From Clostridiales bacterium (lineage in GTDB: Bacteria; Bacillota; Clostridia; Lachnospirales; Cellulosilyticaceae): a DNA stretch of 47,342 nt. The notes under the pieces were generated by a model. That model did no database searches. It was not told the origin of the DNA and worked only from the letters and a program-made list of their open reading frames with translations. A program made the position numbers and the translations under genes. Where the stretch lies: the NCBI GenBank assembly GCA_019418225.1, contig DYCF01000040.1, positions 1-47,342 of the forward strand, in the 5' to 3' direction. Positions 1-6,573 of the stretch are shown here, in pieces (position 1 is the first letter of the stretch; each line of letters opens with the position of its first letter).

Positions 1-55
1 AATCCTCACTTAATTTGTGAGTTTATTTTGGGAAAATTCATTTGTCAACAATCTG
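1..55 (-). mobile_element. End of a small transposon (cut by window edge)
   Basis: These 55 bases are the exact reverse complement of 44008-44062, the left end of the 171-bp element described there. The element end (CAGATTGTTGACAA read on the minus strand) lies at base 55, directly beside a terminator hairpin at 57-74, just as the other copy lies beside a hairpin. The rest of this copy is left of the window, so whether it is a full insertion sequence or a non-autonomous derivative cannot be seen. Confidence 0.8.
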
Positions 56-56
56 T

Positions 57-80
57 GGCACCCAAAAGGGTGCCTTTTTT
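57..80 (+). terminator. Rho-independent terminator
   Basis: A 7-bp GC-rich stem (GGCACCC / GGGTGCC) with an AAAA loop is followed by six T. It presumably ended the phage gene that lay to the left and is now the target hairpin abutting the transposon end at base 55. Confidence 0.85.
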
Positions 81-105
81 AATACAAAGAAAAGAGGAAA
101 GACAT

Positions 106-558
106 ATGAAAGTTTTAGAAAAAGCAAATTTAATATGGGGAGCATTTGTAACATTAATGGTGGCTATATTTGGTGTGTACTGGTTCTAGTTTTTAGGATT
201 CTTAGTACTTAACTTTGTAGACTACATCACAGGATTTATTAAAGCAAAATTCTACAATAAGAATGAATCAAGTGCAATTGGAGCAAAGGGAATTTGGAAA
301 AAGGTGTCTTACTGGATCATCATTGGTATTTCATTTTTTATGGCATTATGCTTTGTAAAATTGGGAGACATATTATCAATTAATTTATCATTTATGGTCA
401 TGCTTGGATGGTTCACACTAGCAACATATTTGATTAATGAGACTCGAAGTATTGTAGAGAATTGTGTTGAGATGAATATTAAGGTTCCGGCTTACCTGAT
501 TAAAGGGTTAGATATTGCAGAAAAATTAATAGATCAAAAGACAAATATTGATGAATAA
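106..558 (+). pseudogene. Phage holin, interrupted by an amber codon
   Basis: The reading frame starts at ATG 106 behind an AAAGAGGAAA ribosome site and continues in one frame to 558, broken only by TAG at 187-189 after codon 27. The joined product of about 150 residues has a hydrophobic N-terminal segment, the VDYITGFIKAK motif typical of the toxin-secretion/phage-lysis holin family (holin 4-1 type), two further hydrophobic stretches near residues 68-105, and a charged C-terminus. Holins form inner-membrane lesions that time lysis and let an endolysin out, and the amidase directly downstream fits that role. A restart at GTG 304 would give only an 84-residue C-terminal piece. The stop could be a real mutation in a decaying prophage or a sequencing error. 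Confidence 0.75.
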
Positions 559-580
559 TAAAATACGAGGAGAAAAGGAT

Positions 581-1399
581 ATGAAAATATTATTGATTAG
601 TGGTCATGGAGCAGGAGATAGTGGAGCATGTGCAAAGATTAATGGTGTTACATACAGAGAATGCGATGAAACAATAAAAATGGTTAATCTGATTTATATT
701 TTATTAAGTAAGTATGCTCATGTAGATTGCTATCCAACAAATAGAAACGCATTCCAGGATGTAAAAAATGGATGTGTACAGGTCAATTTTGCAAATTATG
801 ATTATGTGCTTGAAGTACATTTTAATGCATGTGTAAAGGATCTAAAAGGAAATGGCTTTACTACCGGTACAGAAATCTATGTGACAAAGGCAGACGGAAC
901 AACAGCAACCGAACAAGCTATTGTTAATGCAATTGCAGCACTCGGCTTTAAAAATCGTGGTGTTAAGAGAGCAAATTACAGTGTTATTAATAAAGCATTC
1001 AAGGCATCTTCCCAGAGTGCATTGGTTGAGATTTGCTTTATTGATGATGCTGATGATATGAAAATATATACAGGAAATCGTGAAAGGATTGCACAGGCTA
1101 TTGTAAATGCCCTTATTTCAAATTTTAGGCTATCAGCTAACACTTTATTGCCTAATGAGAATAAACCTCAAAATGGAGCATCACAGACAACCACAGCACC
1201 ATCTATTAAGTGTCCGTTTGTAGTAAAATGCCTTGATGATTTGAATATCAGAAAAACACCTAGTGGCGTAATCGTTAAGAAGAATGGATGTAAAAAAGGA
1301 TATAGGTACACCATTACGAAAGTTAGTGGAAATTGGGGATACTTGAAGAGTAGAGCAGGATGGATTTCTATTTCTCCTAAATATGTAAACAGAGAATAG
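581..1399 (+). CDS. N-acetylmuramoyl-L-alanine amidase (phage endolysin)
   Basis: The 272-residue product starts at ATG 581 behind GAGGAGAAAAGG; a longer in-frame start at 548 has no good ribosome site. The N-terminal ~180 residues match the zinc-dependent Amidase_3 fold: the ISGHGAGDSGA motif with the first zinc-binding His, a second His in LEVHFNAC, and the late catalytic Glu in LVEICFID. The C-terminal ~70 residues (from about KCPFVVKCLDDLNIRKTPSG) look like a bacterial SH3 domain that would bind the cell wall. The enzyme cleaves the bond between N-acetylmuramic acid and L-alanine in peptidoglycan. It has no signal peptide, so it depends on the holin, whose gene just upstream is interrupted. 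The reading frame itself is intact. Confidence 0.88.
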   Translation: MKILLISGHGAGDSGACAKINGVTYRECDETIKMVNLIYILLSKYAHVDCYPTNRNAFQDVKNGCVQVNFANYDYVLEVHFNACVKDLKGNGFTTGTEIYVTKADGTTATEQAIVNAIAALGFKNRGVKRANYSVINKAFKASSQSALVEICFIDDADDMKIYTGNRERIAQAIVNALISNFRLSANTLLPNENKPQNGASQTTTAPSIKCPFVVKCLDDLNIRKTPSGVIVKKNGCKKGYRYTITKVSGNWGYLKSRAGWISISPKYVNRE

Positions 1400-1490
1400 A
1401 AAATGGAATATAATAGAAAAAGTATTTCTAAAATGTTTGTAATTGGATTATAATGTGAATAATATATACAAACGGAAGGAGATATGAGTT

Positions 1491-1967
1491 ATGGGGTTAT
1501 TTGGGAAAAGTAAAGTAGAAAAAAGAATTGATGAGATGGCTAAACAGTTCGGTGCTTCAAAGTGGATTGTGCCAAAGGTGGTTAGTGGGTTACCGGTACC
1601 AGAGAATACACTTTGTCAGGCATTCTTTGGCCAGAACATAAATATTGTGATTCCTGATGGTCCTACATTTACAATACCAGTAGAAAAACTTGTTAGTGTA
1701 GCAGAATCTTCGGATGTAGATATACAGCGTCAAAATGTATCATCTGTAGGTGGAGCAATTGCTGGGGCAATGGTGGCAGGTCCTATTGGTGCAGCTATCG
1801 GTGGAAGAACAAAAGAGAAGGTAACTAGAACCATTAAACCATACATTGTTATCACATATAATTCAGATGGTATTAAGACTATTTATTTGGATGTGAGCTA
1901 TACAAAGTATTTTGATATTACTAAGATGTACAGTCATTTAGTAAGTAATGCAAACATAGTTCTATAA
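1491..1967 (+). CDS. Unknown protein with glycine-zipper segment
   Basis: This 158-residue protein starts at ATG 1491 behind GGAAGGAGAT. I do not recognise a family. It begins with a charged MGLFGKSKVEKRIDEM helix and has a central small-residue stretch (VGGAIAGAMVAGPIGAAIGG, about residues 85-104) with GxxxG spacing like the glycine zippers of membrane-inserting or self-associating proteins. The C-terminal half is beta-rich. It follows the phage amidase by 91 bases in the same direction and may be a prophage passenger gene. A role in membranes or lysis is only a guess from the zipper. Confidence 0.55.
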   Translation: MGLFGKSKVEKRIDEMAKQFGASKWIVPKVVSGLPVPENTLCQAFFGQNINIVIPDGPTFTIPVEKLVSVAESSDVDIQRQNVSSVGGAIAGAMVAGPIGAAIGGRTKEKVTRTIKPYIVITYNSDGIKTIYLDVSYTKYFDITKMYSHLVSNANIVL

Positions 1968-2133
1968 GATTGTCGGCATTGCCTACGATTTGCCTACGTT
2001 GGCAGAGTTATTGTAGGCATACTGTAAGTTATAATAAGTGATAAAAAGATTTTCTGTTTCCTTTAAAACCTTGCAAATAAAGGCGTTGTAAGATTTAATA
2101 TGTGATGATAAGATACAATAAAATCTTTGATTT

Positions 2134-2168
2134 CCACAAACAACGCACGTGGAAACTGTTGCAAAGTT
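2134..2168 (+). repeat. Hairpin motif, copy A (see 8283-8317)
   Basis: The stem CCAC (2134-2137) / GTGG (2149-2152), extendable to TTTCCAC/GTGGAAA, encloses an 11-base loop AAACAACGCAC and is followed by AAACTGTTGCAAAGTT. Copy B has the same loop length, the same CACGCAC-type loop end, a stem changed in a compensating way (CAAC/GTTG) and a 16-base tail agreeing at 13 positions. Copies A and B lie in the same orientation about 6.1 kb apart. Function is unknown. Confidence 0.55.
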
Positions 2169-2196
2169 AAATAAATTTAAATAAATTTAAATAAAT
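2167..2196. repeat. Three tandem copies of a 10-bp unit
   Basis: TTAAATAAAT is repeated exactly three times, directly after hairpin motif A. Copy B at 8283-8317 is followed by a single related TAAATAAA word. This is probably simple AT-rich slippage. Confidence 0.7.
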
Positions 2197-2405
2197 ATGG
2201 GCTACTTAGAACTTTAGGAAGCCCTTGTTTTAATATTAGCTCATAAATATTTGGCATACAATATAATTGGCCATATAATATAGGCTAGAGAGATAATTAA
2301 ACATATAGGGAAAAAGACAAAGTGGACTGTTTATTGGTATGATAATAAGGCATATGATGCGTTAAAAAAAATATTTGAGAGGGTAAGCATTACAGATACT
2401 GTACA

Positions 2406-2489
2406 CGTAAAGGAAGTTGTTGTGATAACGCTTGTATCGAATCATTTCATAGTGCCATTAAGAAGGAATGGATATTCCATGAGAAGTGA
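2406..2489 (+). pseudogene. IS3-family transposase, C-terminal remnant
   Basis: Twenty-seven codons before a TGA read RKGSCCDNACIESFHSAIKK followed by EWIFHEK. This is the signature around the last catalytic acidic residue of IS3/IS150-type OrfB integrases (compare the usual GNCYDNA..ESFHS..KKE). No upstream part of the transposase and no inverted repeats are visible, so it is a dead fragment. Confidence 0.8.
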
Positions 2490-2713
2490 CGTACCAGAGC
2501 ACAAGCTCAGCAAATGTTCTTTGAAATACATCCTTTGTGTGAGTACTGTAAGGAAGAGAAATGGCGAGTAAAGCAACAGTCGTAGATCATATCAAACCTC
2601 ATGGATGCCTTAAGGAGCTGTTTTGAAATGAGAGTAATTGGCAAGCGTTGTATAAGAAGTATAATGATAAGGAGACAATGACTGCAGATAGATATGAGAA
2701 ATATAAATACTAA
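2490..2713 (+). pseudogene. Broken HNH endonuclease (phage type)
   Basis: Translating with one frame change gives RAQAQQMFFEIHPLCEYCKE, then KATVVDHIKPHG, then LF-stop-NESNWQALYKKYNDKETMTADRY ending at TAA 2713. HPLCEYC and VVDHIKPH are the zinc-binding and catalytic halves of the small HNH nucleases found beside phage terminase genes. The frame is lost near 2560-2572, and a TGA at about 2624 replaces the Trp usually found in the LFWNESNWQ motif. The second zinc Cys pair and the last catalytic His also look mutated (KKYNDK where CKKCHD is usual). It joins the IS3 remnant with no gap, so the transposon fragment probably interrupted this gene. Confidence 0.75.
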
Positions 2714-2773
2714 ATACATTGCCTTTCCTTAACTTTTGAATTAATATAATAATAGATTGAGGTGAAATAAAAA

Positions 2774-3586
2774 ATGAAGAAGCAGAATTATGAAGATCTC
2801 ATTATGAAAAGAGCCATGGACTTATTTGCTGAAGAAGGATTAAAATATTTTGGCATTGAGAAAAAGGTTAAGGAAATTGGACCAACAGAGCTGGTTGTAT
2901 TAGAAACTAAAAATCTCCATATGGATTATACCTTCTTGATGGAGGATGATTCCTATATTCATTTTGAATTTCAAACAACGGATAAAAGAGCTTTGGACTT
3001 AAGAAGATTTAGAGCTTATGAAGCGTTACTGAGTCATCAGACTAATAAAGATGTAGAGACCTATGTTATTTATTCAAATGGTATTACTACGCCAATGAGT
3101 AGATTGGAGACAGGAATAAATACTTATGTGGTAAAAACTGTTACTCTAGTAGGTCAAGATGTTAATGAAATATTTGACACGATTAAGGATAAACTTAATA
3201 AGGGGATAGAAACTACAAAGCAAGATGTTATTGCACTTGCTTTTACACCGATTATGGGTGGTACTATGAGTAAGCAAGAGAAGATTTTAAAGGCAATCAA
3301 AATGACAATGACTATAGATAAGGAGTATAGATATGATGTCCAATCTATTTTATATGCCTTCGCTAATAAATTCTTAGAAGGTAAAGAATTAGAGGATATA
3401 AAGGAGGAGTTAAAGATGACAGAACTAGGTAAAAGCTTAATTAAAGAAGGCATTGAGGAAGGTAAAAAGAAAAAGGCTATTGAAACAGCAAAAGAGGCCA
3501 TTAAGATGGGATTAGAAGATGAAAAAATTATCAAACTCACTGGTCTTACAACAGAAGAACTTAGAATTCTTAAAGAAATGGCATAG
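2774..3586 (+). CDS. Rpn/PD-(D/E)XK-type nuclease (transposase_31-like)
   Basis: The 270-residue product starts at ATG 2774 behind a GAGGTG site. Residues 1-110 show the fold of the Rpn family of recombination-promoting nucleases: a conserved Asp in MDYTFLMEDD (D51) followed by HFEFQTT (E65-x-Q67), the ExQ version of the PD-(D/E)XK active site, then an RRFRAYEALL helix. The C-terminal half is helical and charged, and ends in the ~45-residue tail with KKKKAIETAKEAIKMGLEDE and ITGLT-like words usual in these proteins. Such proteins cut DNA and are often multicopy in Firmicutes and Bacteroidetes genomes; some have been proposed to take part in phage defence. It lies at the head of the accessory group, but a strong-looking hairpin at 3730 separates it from the next gene. 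Confidence 0.75.
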   Translation: MKKQNYEDLIMKRAMDLFAEEGLKYFGIEKKVKEIGPTELVVLETKNLHMDYTFLMEDDSYIHFEFQTTDKRALDLRRFRAYEALLSHQTNKDVETYVIYSNGITTPMSRLETGINTYVVKTVTLVGQDVNEIFDTIKDKLNKGIETTKQDVIALAFTPIMGGTMSKQEKILKAIKMTMTIDKEYRYDVQSILYAFANKFLEGKELEDIKEELKMTELGKSLIKEGIEEGKKKKAIETAKEAIKMGLEDEKIIKLTGLTTEELRILKEMA

Positions 3587-3729
3587 AAGTGATTGTGGGG
3601 ATATCAAAATCTATACAACATTTGATGTTCATGACCGGTTTCCACTCTTGTATGAAATTTCACAGAGTTAAATTTTGTATTAATATGTAATACGTTAAAG
3701 TTCTAAATAGTAAATAGAGCATTTAGTAG

Positions 3730-3756
3730 TCCCTTCCTTGAGAAGGGATTTATTTT
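3730..3756 (+). terminator. Hairpin with T-rich tail (copy 1 of duplicated leader)
   Basis: The stem TCCCTTC/GAAGGGA (3730-3736 and 3742-3748) has a 5-base loop and is followed by TTTATTTT. It could end the nuclease transcript or act as an attenuator in the leader of the 57-aa gene. Almost the same hairpin occurs at 4002-4020, also about 40-45 bases before a start codon beginning ATGAATTATG. Confidence 0.65.
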
Positions 3757-3790
3757 ATGAATAATAAAGATTATATAGTGAGGTATTTAT

Positions 3791-3964
3791 ATGAATTATG
3801 TATACTCAGCAAATACAACTTATACTACAACAGAAAAAATATTAAAGAGGACGCCATTAAGTCCAGAGGCTAAAGAAAGAAGAGATTATATCAGAAGTCA
3901 TAAGTTTTCAGTACAAGTAGATTCACAAACACAAAAATGTCGATTGATTGTTACAGAAAAATGA
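3791..3964 (+). CDS. Unknown small protein, 57 aa
   Basis: This frame starts at ATG 3791 behind TGAGGT and encodes MNYVYSANTTYTTTEKILKR, then a central TPLSPEAKERRDYIRSHKFS stretch, ending RLIVTEK before TGA 3962-3964. It is rich in Thr, basic residues and Glu, and has no membrane segment or cysteine cluster. I recognise no family. It has a good ribosome site, lies between two matching hairpins, and precedes the helicase in the same direction, which supports a real gene. Its first codons resemble those of the downstream helicase gene, so the two leaders may share ancestry. Confidence 0.55.
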   Translation: MNYVYSANTTYTTTEKILKRTPLSPEAKERRDYIRSHKFSVQVDSQTQKCRLIVTEK

Positions 3965-4001
3965 AAAATATCATAAATAAGCATATAAGTGTATGAAACA
4001 G

Positions 4002-4028
4002 TCCCTTCATCGAGAAGGGATTTGTTGT
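4002..4028 (+). terminator. Hairpin with T-rich tail (copy 2 of duplicated leader)
   Basis: The stem TCCCTTC/GAAGGGA (4002-4008 and 4014-4020) has an ATCGA loop and is followed by TTTGTTGT. It nearly repeats the 3730-3748 hairpin and lies 41 bases before the helicase start. It is either a weak terminator after the small gene or an attenuator in the helicase leader. Confidence 0.6.
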
Positions 4029-4060
4029 ATCTAAAATAGTTGAAAGGAAGCATAATAGTC

Positions 4061-6535
4061 ATGAATTATGAGGAACTACTTAATAAATATAATATACTGC
4101 TAAAGGCCTATGCAGAACTTGAGTATGAAAATAAAGCATTAAGAGAAAAACTCGCACTGCCTGTAATTCAAGAAAAAGTAGAAGTATGTGAGGAATATAG
4201 TAGTGGTTTCAATAAATATAGTCCAAAAGAAGAAAAGTTGCAACTTTATATGTCTTTATTTAAAGGGCGGGAAGATGTCTATGCAAAAAGATGGGAGAGT
4301 AAAGAAGGTAAAAAAGGTTATTCACCAGTATGTGCTAATGAATGGAAAACAGGGGTATGCAATAAAAGATTAGTTAAATGTGATAAGTGTCAAAATAGAC
4401 AGTTAGTAGCATTAGATAGTAAGGTTATAGAGAAGCATTTAAGAGGAATGGATGAGCTGGGGAGAGATGTGGTCGGATTATTTCCTCTCATGGAAGATGA
4501 TACATGCTACTTATTAGCTATTAAAGAAGTAGAAAGGCACATTGATAAATTAGAGAGATTGGTAGGAGGAGTGAGTGAAAGTAAATCAGTAGATGAAGAG
4601 AATAAAGAAGAGTGGAAGACGCTTAAAACAATAGAACTATCTACAAATGATTTTCCTAAAGAAGTAAAAGTTATAAAGAGTAATATGCTTCATATAGATA
4701 AAATAGGGATAAGTGCAAGAGCACTAAACCAATTCAAGAGAATGGCTGCTTTTAATAATCCAGACTTCTTCAAAGCTCAAGCTATGAGAATGCCTACTTA
4801 TGATAAGCCGAGAGTCATTTATGGATTTGATGAAACAAAAGAGACATTAATATTACCAAGAGGGTGTGAAGAAAATTTCTTAGAAGTATTAAGAAAGCAG
4901 AATATAAAAGTTGTACTACAAGATCAAAGAAACATAGGACGTAGTATAGATGTAGTATTTAATGGTAAATTAAGAGATGAACAAGTTCCAGCAATTGCTG
5001 AGATGTTAAAACATGAGAATGGCGTTTTAGCTGCAACAACTGCATTTGGAAAAACAGTAATAGGAGCATATCTTATAGCAACTAGAAAAGTTAATACACT
5101 TATTTTGGTGCATAATAAGCAACTACTTGAACAGTGGGAAGAAAGGCTAAAGGAATTTCTAATCATTAATGAGGAGATACCTGAAAGTGCAGATAGTAAA
5201 CGTAGGAAAAAAGTAAGGAGTATTATTGGAAAAATTGGCGGGGGTAAAAATAAGGCATGTGGCATTGTAGATGTGGCTATTATTCAATCACTTATTAAAA
5301 AAGAGGAAATGAAAGAGCTTATAAAAATATATGGGATGATTATAGTAGATGAGTGTCATCATATATCTGCTTTTAGCTTTGAACAAGTAATTAAAGGTAC
5401 GACAGCAAGATATGTTTATGGTTTAACAGCTACTCCTACAAGGCAAGATGGTCATCATCCTATTATATTTATGCAATGTGGTCCTATTAGATACAGAGTA
5501 GATGCCAAGAAACAGGCGGAAGAAAGACCTTTCGAACATTACCTTGTTCCAAGATTTACATCTGTTAAAATGTCTACAGAACTAGAACATGAAAAATATG
5601 GAATTAACACTATTTACAAATACTTATGTGAAAATGAACTCAGAAATAGTTTAATTATAGGAGATGTTGTGCAAGCTCTAAAGAAAGGGAGAACACCTAT
5701 TATTATTTCTGAAAGAACTGAGCATGTTCAGTATTTAGCTGATAAACTACAAAAACAATGTAAAAATATTATTGTTTTAACAGGGCAACTAAAAATCAGA
5801 GAACGAACTGAAATGATCGCTAGGTTACAGGCTATTCCACATAATGAAGAGATGGCTATTATAGCGACTGGGAAATATATTGGTGAAGGATTTGACTTTC
5901 CAAGACTGGATGCACTATTTTTAGCTATGCCTATTGCATGGAAAGGGACACTAGCACAATATACAGGGCGATTACACAGGGCATATGAAGGGAAGGAAGA
6001 TGTTTTAGTTTATGATTATGTAGATATTCAGGTAGGAACTTTAGAAAAGATGTATCATAAGAGAGTAAAAGGTTATGCTTCCATAGGATATAAAGTATGG
6101 GACAACAAGGCTCGTCAAAATGTACAGACCATCTATGAGAGTGAAAGCTTTACCACGATGTTTTTTAAAGACATCAATGAGGCAGAACAGAGTGTTTTAA
6201 TCGTGAGTCCATCTTTGAATAGAAAAAGATTTACAGAAGTAAAAAAATACTTAGCTGATAAATGTATAGTGGGGATAAAGATGCAGATTATTACAAAACC
6301 ACTCTATCAATATAAAGAGATAAGTAAAGGTACAATTACAAGGATAGTAAATGAGCTAACCCAAATAGGCTGTGAGGTTGTATTTAAAGAAGATGTTTAT
6401 CAAAAGTTTAGCGTCATAGATCAAAGAATTGTGTGGTATGGAAATATTCATTTGCTAGGATATGGACAGGAATCTGAAACAATTATGAGAATAGATAGTA
6501 TGGAAATAGCTGAAGAACTAAAACAAACTTTATGA
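4061..6535 (+). CDS. TOTE-type DEAD/DEAH helicase with vestigial primase domain and PLD-like tail
   Basis: The chosen start is ATG 4061 behind AAAGGAAG (a TTG at 4040 is in frame), giving 824 residues. Residues 53-153 match the opening of the archaeo-eukaryotic primase domain of TOTE conflict-system proteins: LFKGREDVYAKRWE, GYSPVCANEW, GVCNK, KCDKCQNR, HLRG and GRDVVGLFPL. The sequence then jumps from CYLLAI to a charged linker, where relatives continue with a DFD-type catalytic motif and some 200 more residues, so the primase active site is absent. From about 200 it rejoins the family (NQFKRMAAFNNPDFFKAQAM). A superfamily 2 helicase follows: TTAFGKT (about 326-332), DECHH (430-434), TATPTRQDG, and the C-terminal helicase motif YTGRLHRAYEGKEDV. 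The tail (QKFSVIDQRIVWYGNIHLLG) resembles a phospholipase D-like domain. The SWIM gene follows by 38 bases, so the two are probably co-transcribed. The predicted role is nucleic-acid remodelling in defence or element conflict. Confidence 0.85.
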   Translation: MNYEELLNKYNILLKAYAELEYENKALREKLALPVIQEKVEVCEEYSSGFNKYSPKEEKLQLYMSLFKGREDVYAKRWESKEGKKGYSPVCANEWKTGVCNKRLVKCDKCQNRQLVALDSKVIEKHLRGMDELGRDVVGLFPLMEDDTCYLLAIKEVERHIDKLERLVGGVSESKSVDEENKEEWKTLKTIELSTNDFPKEVKVIKSNMLHIDKIGISARALNQFKRMAAFNNPDFFKAQAMRMPTYDKPRVIYGFDETKETLILPRGCEENFLEVLRKQNIKVVLQDQRNIGRSIDVVFNGKLRDEQVPAIAEMLKHENGVLAATTAFGKTVIGAYLIATRKVNTLILVHNKQLLEQWEERLKEFLIINEEIPESADSKRRKKVRSIIGKIGGGKNKACGIVDVAIIQSLIKKEEMKELIKIYGMIIVDECHHISAFSFEQVIKGTTARYVYGLTATPTRQDGHHPIIFMQCGPIRYRVDAKKQAEERPFEHYLVPRFTSVKMSTELEHEKYGINTIYKYLCENELRNSLIIGDVVQALKKGRTPIIISERTEHVQYLADKLQKQCKNIIVLTGQLKIRERTEMIARLQAIPHNEEMAIIATGKYIGEGFDFPRLDALFLAMPIAWKGTLAQYTGRLHRAYEGKEDVLVYDYVDIQVGTLEKMYHKRVKGYASIGYKVWDNKARQNVQTIYESESFTTMFFKDINEAEQSVLIVSPSLNRKRFTEVKKYLADKCIVGIKMQIITKPLYQYKEISKGTITRIVNELTQIGCEVVFKEDVYQKFSVIDQRIVWYGNIHLLGYGQESETIMRIDSMEIAEELKQTL

Positions 6536-6573
6536 TAAAACAAATGGGTTACCATTTTAGTGGAGGTATTTAA

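Larger units (their letters stand above)
1968..2405. other. Intergenic tract at the right edge of the prophage remnant
   Basis: No convincing gene is visible in this tract of about 440 bases. It contains repeated GCCTACG words near 1978-2000 with a GTAGGC counterpart near 2014, a hairpin motif at 2134-2168 that recurs at 8283-8317, a short tandem repeat at 2167-2196, a weak terminator-like hairpin (GGGCT 2199-2203 with AGCCC 2220-2224), and a short open stretch around 2310-2400 that runs toward the transposase remnant but has no recognisable domain. Confidence 0.5.

Noticed and set aside
1969..2100. Repeated GCCTACG words and a TTGCAAATAAAGGCG stretch considered as a prophage attachment site.
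   Set aside because: No second copy of a core sequence is visible in the window and no integrase gene is present, so an att call cannot be supported.
2167..2196. Three 10-bp tandem repeats considered as an origin iteron.
   Set aside because: There is no replication protein gene nearby and the unit is simple A/T sequence; slippage explains it.
2507..2719. Minus-strand open frame of 70 codons across the HNH remnant.
   Set aside because: The plus strand clearly encodes decayed HNH motifs; the minus frame has no ribosome site or recognisable domain.
3154..3540. Long minus-strand frame inside the Rpn-type nuclease gene.
   Set aside because: It is the antisense shadow of a Lys/Glu-rich coding sequence, which gives a false hydrophobic Leu/Ser/Phe-rich product.
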